From NCBI RefSeq assembly GCF_947090785.1, contig NZ_OX352320.1, positions 3,771,001-3,835,000 on the forward strand: 64,000 nt of DNA, written 5' to 3'. Source of the DNA: Rheinheimera sp. MM224. Lineage in GTDB: Bacteria; Pseudomonadota; Gammaproteobacteria; Enterobacterales; Alteromonadaceae. The notes beneath the pieces were generated by a model, which had not been told where the DNA came from, did no database searches, and saw nothing but the letters and a program-made list of their open reading frames with translations. The translations under genes and the position numbers were made by a program. Each line of letters begins with the position of its first letter. Position 1 is the first letter of the stretch. Of this stretch, positions 1-8,909 are shown piece after piece.

Positions 1-414
1 GCAGCAGAAGCTGAATCACAGCTGGCGTCAGAGCCAGCTTTTTTTCATGTAGCCGCAAAACTTTGCGCCGATTTGTATCAGGCCGGACAGCGGGTTTTTG
101 TGTTCTGCCAAAATCAGGCGGACGCCGAACTGCTGGATGAGGTATTATGGCGCTTTGATCCAGAGCGATTTGTACCACACAATCTGGCGGGCGAAGGCCC
201 TGCAAGAGGCGCTCCGGTAGAAATCAGCTGGCTGCCTCCAAGCAACGCGAGGCCGGTTTTAATTAACCTGTCGGCAACAGTGCCGCCTTTTAGTCAGCGT
301 TTTCAACAAATTATCGAATTTGTTCCAGCCGAAGAACAGCTTAAGGTTCAGGCGCGGGAACGATTTAAATTTTATCGCCAGTCGGGGTTAACCCCGCAAA
401 CAGTGCAGCTCTGA
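1..414 (+). CDS. holC: DNA polymerase III chi subunit, 5'-truncated by window edge
   Basis: This is the C-terminal part of the chi subunit of the DNA polymerase III clamp loader. Chi binds psi and SSB and links the replisome to single-stranded DNA. The frame is open from base 1 and ends at TGA 412-414. The visible protein carries the typical HolC stretch AGQRVFVFCQNQADAELLDE, then LLWRFDP-like and FVPHNLAGEGP motifs. TTG at 73 is an internal codon, not the start; the true start lies before the window. valS follows after 41 bases, the usual holC-valS order of gammaproteobacteria. Confidence 0.9.
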   Translation, partial: AAEAESQLASEPAFFHVAAKLCADLYQAGQRVFVFCQNQADAELLDEVLWRFDPERFVPHNLAGEGPARGAPVEISWLPPSNARPVLINLSATVPPFSQRFQQIIEFVPAEEQLKVQARERFKFYRQSGLTPQTVQL

Positions 415-455
415 TGGCCGGCCTGCGTTTTTAGTGAGAGTTTCAGGTAACGAAG

Positions 456-3320
456 ATGGAAAAGACATTTAACCCGAGTCAAGTTGAACAAGCCATGTAT
501 CAGGCATGGGAAAGCAAAGGCTATTTCAAGCCAAGTGGTGATAACAGCAATGGTGCTTATTGCATCATGATCCCACCACCAAACGTGACCGGTAGCCTGC
601 ATATGGGCCATGCGTTCCAGCAAACTATTATGGATGCCTTAACCCGCTACAAACGTATGCTGGGTAAAAATACCTTATGGCAAGTAGGGACTGACCACGC
701 TGGTATCGCCACGCAAATGGTAGTAGAGCGTAAACTGGCAGCCGAAGGCAAACCAGACCGCCATGCTATGGGCCGTGAGGCTTTTATTGAAAAAGTATGG
801 GAATGGAAAGCCGAGTCAGGTGGCACCATCACTGAACAAATGCGCCGTTTAGGCAACTCAGTCGACTGGGACAAAGAGCGTTTCACTATGGACGCTGGCC
901 TGTCGAATGCAGTGCAGGAAGTTTTTGTGCGCCTGTATCAGGACGACCTGATTTACCGTGGCAAACGCCTGGTGAACTGGGATCCGAAGCTGCACACTGC
1001 TATTTCTGATTTAGAAGTAGAAAACAAAGAACAAAAAGGCCATCTGTGGAACTTACGTTACCCGCTGGCCGATGGCGTCACTACGGCTGATGGCAAAAAC
1101 TACATAGTCGTAGCCACCACCCGTCCAGAAACTATGCTGGGCGATACAGGTGTTGCAGTGAACCCGGACGATGAGCGCTACCAGTCTCTGATTGGTAAAG
1201 AAGTGCTGCTGCCGCTGGTGAACCGCCGTATTCCAATTCTGGCCGACGAACATGCAGATAAAGACAAAGGCACAGGCTGCGTAAAAATCACACCAGCTCA
1301 TGACTTTAATGACTACGAAGTAGGTAAACGTCATCAGTTACCCATGATCAACGTGATGACAGCGGACGCTACTATTCGCAGCGAAGGCGAATGTTTCTTC
1401 CCGAATGGCGAAGTAAACCCGGCGCACAACGCTGACATTCCTGCTGAATTCCAGGGTATGGATCGTTATGTGGCCCGTAAAGCCATAGTAGCGGCTTTTG
1501 ATGCGGCTGGCCTGTTGGACAAAGTAGAAGATCACAATAACACCCTGCCGTACGGCGACCGTTCTGGTGTGGTGATTGAGCCTTTATTAACTGACCAGTG
1601 GTATGTGCGTGTGGCGCCTATGGCAAAAACCGCCATTGAAGCTGTGGAAAACGGCGACATTCAGTTTGTGCCTAAGCAGTATGAAAACATGTACTACAGC
1701 TGGATGCGTGATATCCAAGACTGGTGTATCAGCCGTCAGCTGTGGTGGGGTCACCGTATTCCAGCCTGGTACGACGAAACAGGTAAAGTCTATGTAGGCC
1801 GTGATGAAGCTGAAGTTCGTACTAAACACGCTTTAGCCGATGACGTGAAATTACGTCAGGACAACGATGTACTGGACACCTGGTTCAGCTCAGCGCTGTG
1901 GACTTTCTCTACTTTAGGTTGGCCGGACAATACGGAAGAGTTAAAAACCTTCCACCCGACCGACGTGTTAGTCACTGGTTTTGACATTATTTTCTTCTGG
2001 GTTGCCCGGATGATTATGATGACGATGCATTTTGTCAAAGACGAAAATGGCAAACCACAAGTACCGTTTAAAACTGTCTATGTGACTGGCCTTATTCGTG
2101 ATGAAAACGGCGACAAGATGTCAAAATCCAAGGGCAACGTGATTGACCCGCTGGATATGATTGACGGTATCAGTCTGGAAGATCTGTTGGTAAAACGTAC
2201 CAGCAATATGATGCAGCCACAACTTGCCGAAAAAATTGGCAACCAGACCAAAAAGCAATTCCCTGAAGGTATTGAAGCCAGCGGTACAGATGCGCTGCGT
2301 TTCACTTTAGCGGCTTTGGCTTCAACAGGCCGTGATATCAGCTGGGATATGAAACGTTTAGACGGTTACCGTAACTTCTGTAACAAGCTGTGGAACGCCA
2401 GCCGTTACGTCACCATGATGACCGAAGAGAAAGATTGTGGTCTTGCTGGTGGTGAAATGGAGCTGTCATTGGCCGATCACTGGATCATCAGTCAGTATCA
2501 GCAAACTATCACTCAGTTCCGTGGTTATTTAGACAGCTACCGTTTTGATATGGCGGCCAATACGCTGTATGAATTCACCTGGAACCAGTTCTGTGACTGG
2601 TACTTAGAGCTGACCAAACCTGTATTGTTTAAAGGCACCGAAGCCCAGCAACGTGGTACCCGTCATACCTTACTGACAGTGCTGGAATCTTTGCTGCGTT
2701 TAATGCACCCAATCATGCCATTTATTACTGAAGAAATTTGGCAGTTGGTGGCTCCAATGGTGCGTAAAGATCTGAACCCGGGCGACAGCATTATGCTGCA
2801 GGCCTATCCGGAATTTAATCAGGCGCTGGTAAATGAAACCGCCACGGCCGATCTGGAATGGGTGAAGAGCTTTATCGTTGCAATCCGTAACGTACGGGGT
2901 GAAATGGATATAGCGCCAAGCAAGCCATTATCTGTAATGGTGCGTAACCTGACAAGCGATGACAGCCGCCGCTTACAAAGCAATATGGCCTTCCTGCAGA
3001 ATATGGCGAAGTTAGAAGCCATTACTGTATTGGCCGATGGCGACACAGCACCAGCTTGTGCCGCTCAGCTGCTGGGCAAGATGGATATTCTGATCCCTAT
3101 GGCAGGTTTGATCGACAAAGAAGCCGAACTGGCCCGTATTGCCAAGCAAATGGAAAAAGCTCAGCAGGAACATGACCGTGTTGCCGGTAAACTGGCGAAC
3201 GAAGGTTTTGTGGCTAAAGCGCCTGAAGCAGTACTCGCGAAAGAGCGTGAAAAACTGGCAGAAGCTTTAGAAGCTATCACCAAGTTAAAAGCCCAGCAGG
3301 AACAAATAGCTGCGATTTAA
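456..3320 (+). CDS. valS: Valyl-tRNA synthetase
   Basis: Class I aminoacyl-tRNA synthetase that charges tRNA-Val and edits mischarged threonine. The 954-residue protein is full length for the family. The HIGH motif is HMGH at residues 49-52 in the context [13 protein letters not shown], and the KMSKS loop is at residues 554-558. The central insertion is the CP1 editing domain, and the last 70 or so residues form the coiled-coil tRNA-binding arm rich in Lys, Glu and Gln. It lies just downstream of holC and ends at a clear terminator. Nothing looks altered. Confidence 0.98.
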   Translation: MEKTFNPSQVEQAMYQAWESKGYFKPSGDNSNGAYCIMIPPPNVTGSLHMGHAFQQTIMDALTRYKRMLGKNTLWQVGTDHAGIATQMVVERKLAAEGKPDRHAMGREAFIEKVWEWKAESGGTITEQMRRLGNSVDWDKERFTMDAGLSNAVQEVFVRLYQDDLIYRGKRLVNWDPKLHTAISDLEVENKEQKGHLWNLRYPLADGVTTADGKNYIVVATTRPETMLGDTGVAVNPDDERYQSLIGKEVLLPLVNRRIPILADEHADKDKGTGCVKITPAHDFNDYEVGKRHQLPMINVMTADATIRSEGECFFPNGEVNPAHNADIPAEFQGMDRYVARKAIVAAFDAAGLLDKVEDHNNTLPYGDRSGVVIEPLLTDQWYVRVAPMAKTAIEAVENGDIQFVPKQYENMYYSWMRDIQDWCISRQLWWGHRIPAWYDETGKVYVGRDEAEVRTKHALADDVKLRQDNDVLDTWFSSALWTFSTLGWPDNTEELKTFHPTDVLVTGFDIIFFWVARMIMMTMHFVKDENGKPQVPFKTVYVTGLIRDENGDKMSKSKGNVIDPLDMIDGISLEDLLVKRTSNMMQPQLAEKIGNQTKKQFPEGIEASGTDALRFTLAALASTGRDISWDMKRLDGYRNFCNKLWNASRYVTMMTEEKDCGLAGGEMELSLADHWIISQYQQTITQFRGYLDSYRFDMAANTLYEFTWNQFCDWYLELTKPVLFKGTEAQQRGTRHTLLTVLESLLRLMHPIMPFITEEIWQLVAPMVRKDLNPGDSIMLQAYPEFNQALVNETATADLEWVKSFIVAIRNVRGEMDIAPSKPLSVMVRNLTSDDSRRLQSNMAFLQNMAKLEAITVLADGDTAPACAAQLLGKMDILIPMAGLIDKEAELARIAKQMEKAQQEHDRVAGKLANEGFVAKAPEAVLAKEREKLAEALEAITKLKAQQEQIAAI

Positions 3321-3350
3321 ACCTTGGTTTGAGTTTGATTTGATAGAGAA

Positions 3351-3376
3351 AGGCGACCTTCAGGTCGCCTTTTTTA
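3351..3376 (+). terminator. Intrinsic terminator of valS
   Basis: AGGCGACC (3351-3358) pairs with GGTCGCCT (3363-3370) around a TTCA loop and is followed by a T-run. Confidence 0.9.
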
Positions 3377-3525
3377 TCTCTGCCGAACAGAGTCGTCGCA
3401 AAACTATGTAAAGTTCTGGTAAAAAACTTGGACTAAAGGGCAATCTGCTATACCATCCGCGCCGCCTGCACGGGCTTGTGGTCCGGTGCAGGTTCCCTGA
3501 TTAATTCTCAAATGGAAGAGACAAG

Positions 3526-3927
3526 ATGAAATTAAAGTTAAGCGCCTTATTCGTTGCCTTAGTAGTGACTGCAGTTCCAGCTCAGGCTGACTGGTTAAAT
3601 GCGGTTAAAGATGGCGTAGGCAGCACACTGAAAGACACCAAAGACAGCGCTAAAAATGCTGCTTTAAATACCTCAGTGCGTACAGCTTTAGGTTTAACTG
3701 AAGGCAAATCTACTCAGGCTGCTATTGCTGAAAAACTGGGTGAACCAGCCAGCAAAACAGAAAAAGACGGTAAAACTCTGTGGTTATACGACGTGACTGC
3801 ATTATCTGCCAGCTACCCGACTTTAACTGAACTGGTAAAAACTCAGGAAGCTGCACAAAAGTCAGTGCAATTAAGCTTTAATGCCGATGTGTTAGCAAAG
3901 TTAGAGTTGATCAACAACGCTAAGTAA
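3526..3927 (+). CDS. Small exported protein, possible BamE/SmpA-like fold
   Basis: A 133-residue protein with a clear Sec signal peptide (residues 1-21, cleavage after PAQA), so probably periplasmic. The middle is Lys/Asp/Ala-rich and likely helical. The C-terminal half has LGEPASKTEKDGKTLW followed by LYDV, which resembles the 'G-x-P ... W-x-Y' repeat of BamE/SmpA-type small domains. There is no lipobox Cys, unlike BamE itself. GGAAGAG lies just before the ATG and a strong terminator follows, so it is a single-gene unit. The exact function is not recognised; the fold assignment is weak. Confidence 0.75.
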   Translation: MKLKLSALFVALVVTAVPAQADWLNAVKDGVGSTLKDTKDSAKNAALNTSVRTALGLTEGKSTQAAIAEKLGEPASKTEKDGKTLWLYDVTALSASYPTLTELVKTQEAAQKSVQLSFNADVLAKLELINNAK

Positions 3928-3934
3928 TTCTTTG

Positions 3935-3966
3935 ATCACTGCCGCAGCCCGCGGCAGTGATTTTTC
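3935..3966 (+). terminator. Intrinsic terminator after the small exported protein
   Basis: Perfect 11-bp stem, ATCACTGCCGC (3935-3945) with GCGGCAGTGAT (3951-3961), followed by TTTT. Confidence 0.9.
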
Positions 3967-4387
3967 TCCGACACTTTCCCCTCAATTCTACAGTTCTTTA
4001 CTTACACTCATATATTCCCTAAGTAATTGGAGTTGCAGCGCGGCGAAATTGTAGGGGCTGGGCTTGCCCCCCCGTTTTCCGTTCAATCCGACATCGAACA
4101 GAATGTGGTTCTACCTTATACAACTGCCTGTCACAAAGCTGAGGATACCAAGGCCAAACACTGAAGGGAGATTGTACAAAGTATTTTTTTTGTTATTATT
4201 GCGCGCCTGAATTTAACCCGTGTAAATTCATTCTGTTGTTTACCCTGATCTGGCAAACCTGCACCATAAGCAGTGCGATTCAGTCCCGGGCTCTGGCAGC
4301 TAAAACCCCAAACACTCCGTATGCAGTTCATGCTGCGGTTGGCTTTTATTTTTCTGGCGTTGCCAGGCTTTGTGAAGGAACCCTTTA
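3967..4387 (+). promoter_or_regulatory. Leader and repeat region before the antiporter gene
   Basis: No convincing gene is seen in this 420-bp gap. It holds a fragment of the TAAGTAATTGGAGTTGCAGC-type repeat (4020-4045) and a GTAGGGGC palindromic repeat (4050-4075). A possible sigma-70 promoter is TTGTAC (4172-4177), 16 bases, TATTAT (4194-4199). That would give a leader of about 185 nt before the ATG at 4388. The leader does not show the conserved core of a lysine riboswitch. Confidence 0.4.
4020..4075 (+). repeat. Fragment of interspersed repeat plus GTAGGGGC palindrome
   Basis: Bases 4020-4045 match the left end of the 120-bp repeat at 35101-35220 (TAAGTAATTGG, then GTTGCAG, GCGGCG). Bases 4050-4075 (GTAGGGGC, GGGCTTGCCCC, CCGT) match the repeat at 19843-19871 read on the other strand. 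Confidence 0.6.
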
Positions 4388-5818
4388 ATGGATTCACCAA
4401 GTGCCATTAGTTTGATCCCACCAGTTGTTGTGATGGCCGTTGCCATCTGGCTGAAGCGACCTATTTTGTCGCTCGTTGTGGGCGCAGTTGCAGGTTTGCT
4501 GATGCTGTTTCCAACTCAACCTTTTGAGTTACTGAATACCTTTGCTGAGATCTCGACCAGTGTAATGCAGGATGAAACCATTGGCTGGTTGATTCTGGTC
4601 TGTGGTGGTTTTGGCTCCTTAATTGGTTTGTTGATCCACACAGGCGGTGCAGTGGCTTTTGGCCGTTCTGCCTCTAAGCTGGCAACAGGCCCACGTTCCT
4701 CTATGTTTATGACCTTTGTTTTAGGCTGCATTATTTTTATCGACGATTACCTGAACGCTTTAAGCGTGGGTGAAGCGATGAAACGGGTCACTGACAAGTA
4801 CAAAATCTCCCGTCAGATGCTGGCTTATATAGTGGATTCCACCGCTGCGCCTATTTGCGTCATTATTCCTATTTCTACCTGGGCTATCTTTTTTGGCAGT
4901 CTGCTGGAAGACAACAAAGTGGCTGCTGTAGGTAATGGTGTTGAAGTCTACATGCAGGCCATTCCTTATATGTTATATCCATGGCTGGCCGTATTGATGG
5001 TGATGTTAGTCACCTTAAAAATTATGCCAGCTATAGGCCCGATGAAAAAAGCTGAACTGGCAGCGCAGAATGGTACACCTCTGGATGTGCTGCCTGATGT
5101 GGGTGTTGAGGCCAGTGCCAGCCACCATCATGTGCAAGGCCAGACGGTGCCGGCAGGTGATCAATATGCTGTGCATTCCATGGAACAGGAATTTGAAGAC
5201 AGTAATAAACAAGGCAAGCTGCGTAACTTTATAGTGCCTATGCTGATGCTGATTGGCTTTACCATCTACTTTGATATTGATGTACTCAAAGGCCTGATCG
5301 TGACTTTGGTGCTGACTATCGCTTTCTATAGCTACCAGCGTCTGATGCCATTAGGCGAGATGATGGAAGTGATGATGAATGGCTTTAAAACTATGTTGCC
5401 TGCCATTTGTACTGTAATAGCAGCTTTTGTATTTAAAGATGTCTGCGACAAGTTATTGTTACCTCAGTTTGTGATTGAAAACCTGACGCCTTATATGACA
5501 GCGCAGATGCTGCCCGCTATTGTATTTTTAGCTATGGCTGTGCTGTCGTTTGCCACAGGTTCATCCTGGGGGATTTTTGCGGTATCCATCCCTATTGTGA
5601 TGCCTTTAGCCTACGCAGTAGAAGCTGATATTCCGCTGGTGATAGGCGCATTATTATCTGCCAGCTCTTTTGGCAGCCAAGCCTGTTTTTACAGTGACTC
5701 TACTGTATTAGCAGCTCAGGGCTCGGGCTGTAACCTGGTATCGCATGCTGTGACTCAGTTGCCTTATACCCTAATAGCGGCCGCTTTAGCTTTTGTTGGT
5801 TTTATCCTGATCGCCTAA
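4388..5818 (+). CDS. NhaC-family Na+/H+ antiporter (or organic-acid antiporter)
   Basis: A 476-residue inner-membrane transporter with about 11-12 hydrophobic segments. The NhaC-type region includes GGFGSLIGLLIHTGGA, IIFIDDYLNALSVGEAM and, near the C terminus, GSSWGIFAVSIPIVMPLA and SFGSQACFYSDSTVLAA. Such proteins exchange sodium for protons, and some members carry amino acids or organic acids; the substrate here cannot be told from the sequence. A His-rich loop (SASHHHVQG) lies near residue 240, between membrane segments. AAGGA is 8 bases before the ATG. The gene stands alone between two terminators. Confidence 0.85.
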   Translation: MDSPSAISLIPPVVVMAVAIWLKRPILSLVVGAVAGLLMLFPTQPFELLNTFAEISTSVMQDETIGWLILVCGGFGSLIGLLIHTGGAVAFGRSASKLATGPRSSMFMTFVLGCIIFIDDYLNALSVGEAMKRVTDKYKISRQMLAYIVDSTAAPICVIIPISTWAIFFGSLLEDNKVAAVGNGVEVYMQAIPYMLYPWLAVLMVMLVTLKIMPAIGPMKKAELAAQNGTPLDVLPDVGVEASASHHHVQGQTVPAGDQYAVHSMEQEFEDSNKQGKLRNFIVPMLMLIGFTIYFDIDVLKGLIVTLVLTIAFYSYQRLMPLGEMMEVMMNGFKTMLPAICTVIAAFVFKDVCDKLLLPQFVIENLTPYMTAQMLPAIVFLAMAVLSFATGSSWGIFAVSIPIVMPLAYAVEADIPLVIGALLSASSFGSQACFYSDSTVLAAQGSGCNLVSHAVTQLPYTLIAAALAFVGFILIA

Positions 5819-5839
5819 GTCTCTGCAGTTCCATCTGAA

Positions 5840-5862
5840 AGGCACCTTCGGGTGCCTTTTTC
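5840..5862 (+). terminator. Intrinsic terminator after the antiporter
   Basis: AGGCACC (5840-5846), TTCG tetraloop, GGTGCCT (5851-5857), then T-run. Confidence 0.92.
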
Positions 5863-6268
5863 AATTCTGTAACAGCGATAAGGCTACAGGCCAAATTTAT
5901 CTTGGTTATAACTTTTAGCGATATAGAAACGCTCAGGCTTTTAATCCATAAAAACGCATAGTTCTAAACGTCCTATCCATTTTTTACGAAATAGCGTTAT
6001 AAATAAGCCAGTTAGCGAAGGCCTTGCATGAAAAGCATAAGTGGCCATTCCTTTATTCCATAAAGTTTTAGATAGTAAGACTTTTATGCTTAAAGACCGC
6101 TAACTATCCAGACATCCGGTTATTTCTAATTCATCTATACAAGACCAATCCATTAGTTATTTAACTTTCTACTCAGGCCTAGAATGCGCTCACTTTCTGC
6201 CAGCTGCTCAAACCAGTTCGTTTGCTGCGGGTTATGGCCAGTATGAATTTAAGATCATCGAGGTGTGT
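5863..6268 (+). promoter_or_regulatory. Structured intergenic leader before the oxygenase gene
   Basis: This 400-bp gap has no convincing gene. It contains nested inverted repeats: GTTAGCG (6011-6017) with CGCTAAC (6098-6104), and inside them AAGCATAA (6033-6040) with TTATGCTT (6084-6091). This suggests a folded leader RNA or a regulator site for the downstream oxygenase/PLP-enzyme pair. No known riboswitch core was recognised. Confidence 0.35.
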
Positions 6269-7330
6269 ATGCTTCATTCAACACAAAAGTTTTTATCCGG
6301 CAACGCCACACAAGAGGCCAGCAGGGCTTTACCTGTGCTGGATCTGAGCCTGATGGATGGCACAGCCGTTGAGCAACAGTCTTTTATTCAGCAATTGCGT
6401 GTTGCAGCCCGTGATGTGGGTTTCTTTTACCTGACGGGTCATGGTCAGACTGAACAGAAACAACAACAGATTTTAGCGCTGGCAAAACAGTTTTTTGCAT
6501 TGCCACTGGCCGATAAACAACAAGTGCAGATGATCCACTCACCCCACTTTCGTGGTTACACAGGCTTAGGCGGTGAATTAACCCGTGGTCAGCCGGATAT
6601 CCGCGAACAGTTTGATGTGATGCGGGAAGAAGCTGTACCAGCAAAGACGGATATCAGCCCAGCCTGGCAAGGTTTAATTGGTCCTAACCAATGGCCAACG
6701 GCTTTACCACAAATGCAAACTGAACTGCTGAACTGGCAACAGTCGCTTTCTGATATCACAGTAAAGCTAATGCGCGCTTTAATGCTGGCCTTACAACAAC
6801 CTGCTGATGCTTTAGACGCCACTATTAAAGCAGGCCCTTATCAGCATATGAAGTTGATCCGTTATCCAGGCGTGGATGCAAAAGCGTCGAACAGCAAACA
6901 AGGTGTGGGCGCCCATAAAGATCCGGGTTATCTGACCTTAGTAGTGCAGGATGATCAATCAGGTTTAGAAGTGGAAACTGAACAAGGTTGGGTCAGCGTA
7001 GCTCCACTGCCGGGTGCTTTTGTGGTCAATATTGGTGAGCTGCTGGAACTCGCGTCCAATGGCTACTTAAAGGCTACCTTACACCGCGTAGTTAGCCCGA
7101 ATTCTGGTGTAGAGCGTTACTCTTGTGCCTTTTTTATGGCAGCTCAACTGGACGCCACCGTGCCTTTATTGCAGTTGCCGTCTCATTTAGCTGACGAAGC
7201 TAAAGGTCCGGCCAGCGATCCAAGCAACCCATTGTTTTATCAGGTGGGCCAGAATGTGCTAAAAGGACGTTTACGTTCACACCGTGATGTGGCTGCCGCT
7301 CATTACGCAGAGTTAGCAAAAGCTGTCTAA
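6269..7330 (+). CDS. 2-oxoglutarate/Fe(II)-dependent oxygenase, isopenicillin-N-synthase type
   Basis: A 353-residue cytosolic oxygenase of the IPNS/plant-like 2OG-Fe(II) superfamily. The N-terminal DIOX_N region includes DVGFFYLTGHG. The jelly-roll core supplies the iron triad His216-x-Asp218 (GAHKDPGYLTL) and His272 (ATLHRVV), with the co-substrate R-Y-S further on (GVERYSCAFF). The ATG at 6269 is preferred over GTG 6263 because GAGG (6260-6263) is 5 bases before it. A PLP enzyme of Cys/Met metabolism follows 76 bases later, and sulfate-uptake genes lie beyond, so a role in using or modifying a sulfur compound is an inference. The substrate is unknown. Confidence 0.85.
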   Translation: MLHSTQKFLSGNATQEASRALPVLDLSLMDGTAVEQQSFIQQLRVAARDVGFFYLTGHGQTEQKQQQILALAKQFFALPLADKQQVQMIHSPHFRGYTGLGGELTRGQPDIREQFDVMREEAVPAKTDISPAWQGLIGPNQWPTALPQMQTELLNWQQSLSDITVKLMRALMLALQQPADALDATIKAGPYQHMKLIRYPGVDAKASNSKQGVGAHKDPGYLTLVVQDDQSGLEVETEQGWVSVAPLPGAFVVNIGELLELASNGYLKATLHRVVSPNSGVERYSCAFFMAAQLDATVPLLQLPSHLADEAKGPASDPSNPLFYQVGQNVLKGRLRSHRDVAAAHYAELAKAV

Positions 7331-7406
7331 GCTCAGCTTCAAAGTAAAAAAGTGACAGCCGGATTAACCCGGCTGAACTATTAATAAAGTAAAACCAAGG
7401 TTTATT

Positions 7407-8570
7407 ATGAAATTCCGTACTTTAAGTATTCATGCCGGGCAACAACCAGACCCAAGTACCGGTGCTTTAGCCACTCCGGTGTATTTCACCAGTACCTTTA
7501 GTTACGGCACAGCCGAAGAAGGTCAGGCGCGTTTTTCAGGTCAGAATCCGGGTTATATCTACAGCCGTTTTGCCAACCCTACTACCGCAGCTTTAGAACA
7601 GAAACTAGCAGCGCTGGAGGGGGCAGACGAAGCTTTAGTAGTAGCAAGCGGTATGGCGGCTGTCAGCGCCATTATGTATGCGCTGACCAATGCAGGTGAC
7701 GAAGTGGCTTTTATCGACCCGGTTTACGGCGGTACTGATGCCTTTTTACGTAATACCTTAACCCGCGCCGGTGTGACTTTAAGCCGTTACAGCAGCGATA
7801 AAGACTTTGCCGAACGGGTGAAACCCAATACCAAAGTGGTGTTATTTGAACCTATCACCAACCCCACCTTAAAAGTGATAGACACCCGTATTGTGGTGGA
7901 AGCGGCCCGTAAAGTCGGCGCTCTGGTAATTTGTGACAATACCTTTTTAACCCCTTATTTATTCCGTCCGCTGGAAATAGGTGCTGATATTGTGATGCAC
8001 AGCGGCACTAAGTATTTGTCTGGCCATGGCGATATTATTGCCGGCATAGTGGCAGGACGCAGCGAACTGATGCAGAAAATCCGTACTGTGGCACTGAAGC
8101 ATATAGGTTCACCTATAGGCCCGCAGGAAGCTTATTTACTGCAACGTGGCGTAAAAACTCTGACCTTGCGGATGGATGCTCATATCGAAAACGCCCGTAA
8201 AGTAGCAGACTACTTAGCAGCTCACCCTAAAGTGGCCAAGGTGTATTATCCGGGTCATGCCAGTCATCCGGGGCATCAGGCAATAGCAGACACAGCCACT
8301 GGTTTTGGTGGCATGGTGGCTGTTGATATCGAAGGTGGTTTTACCAAAGCTGCAGTATTTTTAAATAACCTGCAGTTATTCGCTCAGGCCGTGAGCTTAG
8401 GTGATGTGGAAAGTTTAGCTTGTCATCCTGCCAGCACTACTCATGCGGCTATGACAGCAGAAGACAGACAAAGGGCGGGGGTCACCGAGAATCTGGTTCG
8501 TCTGAGCATAGGTGTGGAAGATGCGGATGATTTAATTGCTGACTTAGCACAGGCTTTGGCTAAGCTGTAA
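7407..8570 (+). CDS. Cys/Met-metabolism PLP-dependent enzyme (gamma-lyase/gamma-synthase family)
   Basis: A 387-residue fold-type I PLP enzyme. The cofactor lysine is Lys202 in SGTKYLSGHGD. Tyr107 and the YSRFANPT segment are the phosphate/substrate residues typical of methionine gamma-lyase, cystathionine gamma-lyase and cystathionine gamma-synthase. The protein resembles methionine gamma-lyase overall, but the position of that enzyme's substrate-specificity Cys (YGCT) is Gly109 here (YGGT). The exact reaction is therefore left open; O-acetylhomoserine or cystathionine chemistry is equally possible. It probably forms an operon with the oxygenase upstream. The gene ends at a 12-bp hairpin. 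Confidence 0.9.
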   Translation: MKFRTLSIHAGQQPDPSTGALATPVYFTSTFSYGTAEEGQARFSGQNPGYIYSRFANPTTAALEQKLAALEGADEALVVASGMAAVSAIMYALTNAGDEVAFIDPVYGGTDAFLRNTLTRAGVTLSRYSSDKDFAERVKPNTKVVLFEPITNPTLKVIDTRIVVEAARKVGALVICDNTFLTPYLFRPLEIGADIVMHSGTKYLSGHGDIIAGIVAGRSELMQKIRTVALKHIGSPIGPQEAYLLQRGVKTLTLRMDAHIENARKVADYLAAHPKVAKVYYPGHASHPGHQAIADTATGFGGMVAVDIEGGFTKAAVFLNNLQLFAQAVSLGDVESLACHPASTTHAAMTAEDRQRAGVTENLVRLSIGVEDADDLIADLAQALAKL

Positions 8571-8652
8571 TCTGGGCCAGAGCATTGGCTCCGACCCAGA
8601 TATCTGATACTGACTAACTATCAGTATTTACTGGATTACCTACAGTTGTTCT

Positions 8653-8681
8653 AAGGGTCAGAGCTCATAGCTCTGACCCTT
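8653..8681 (+). terminator. Perfect hairpin downstream of the PLP enzyme
   Basis: AAGGGTCAGAGC (8653-8664) pairs fully with GCTCTGACCCTT (8670-8681) over a 5-base loop. Only a weak T-rich tail follows. Confidence 0.7.
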
Positions 8682-8909
8682 ATTCATTTCTGAACTATCA
8701 AATACGAATTTCGTTCTTTTTAAGAATATAAATATCCTCTACATTCATCTCAAGCGTCCAGACGGCTAAAGCTTAAAGCAAGTACAGTCGCAGGACCCGA
8801 AGCCTCCACAACCAGCGCTTCGTAAAAAATAAAAAACATCCAGGAACACAAAAACAAAAAACAGACTGACCGGAACGCCGGAAGTTATAAAAAACTTGCG
8901 GAGACTATT
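8682..8909 (+). promoter_or_regulatory. Promoter/operator region of the porin-sbp-cysTW operon
   Basis: No gene is seen here. The stretch TTCTTTTTAAGAATATAAATAT (block 8714-8735, core GAATATAAATAT at 8724-8735) recurs at 15919-15930 near the symporter/PEP-mutase genes. It also overlaps a TATAAAT-like -10. A CysB-type sulfur-starvation operator is a reasonable guess but is not shown by the sequence. Confidence 0.4.

Noticed and set aside
4200..4387. Lysine riboswitch in the antiporter leader
   Set aside because: NhaC-type genes sometimes have one, but the conserved core sequences and junctions were not found.
4131..4400. 89-codon frame on the minus strand before the antiporter gene
   Set aside because: It overlaps the antiporter's likely promoter and leader, has no ribosome site and no coding character.
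7407..8570. Firm call as methionine gamma-lyase
   Set aside because: The specificity Cys of that enzyme is Gly109 here, so only the family is stated.
8751..8775. Tandem MetJ boxes before the porin
   Set aside because: AGCGTCC and AGACGGCT resemble AGACGTCT only loosely; the match is too weak to report.
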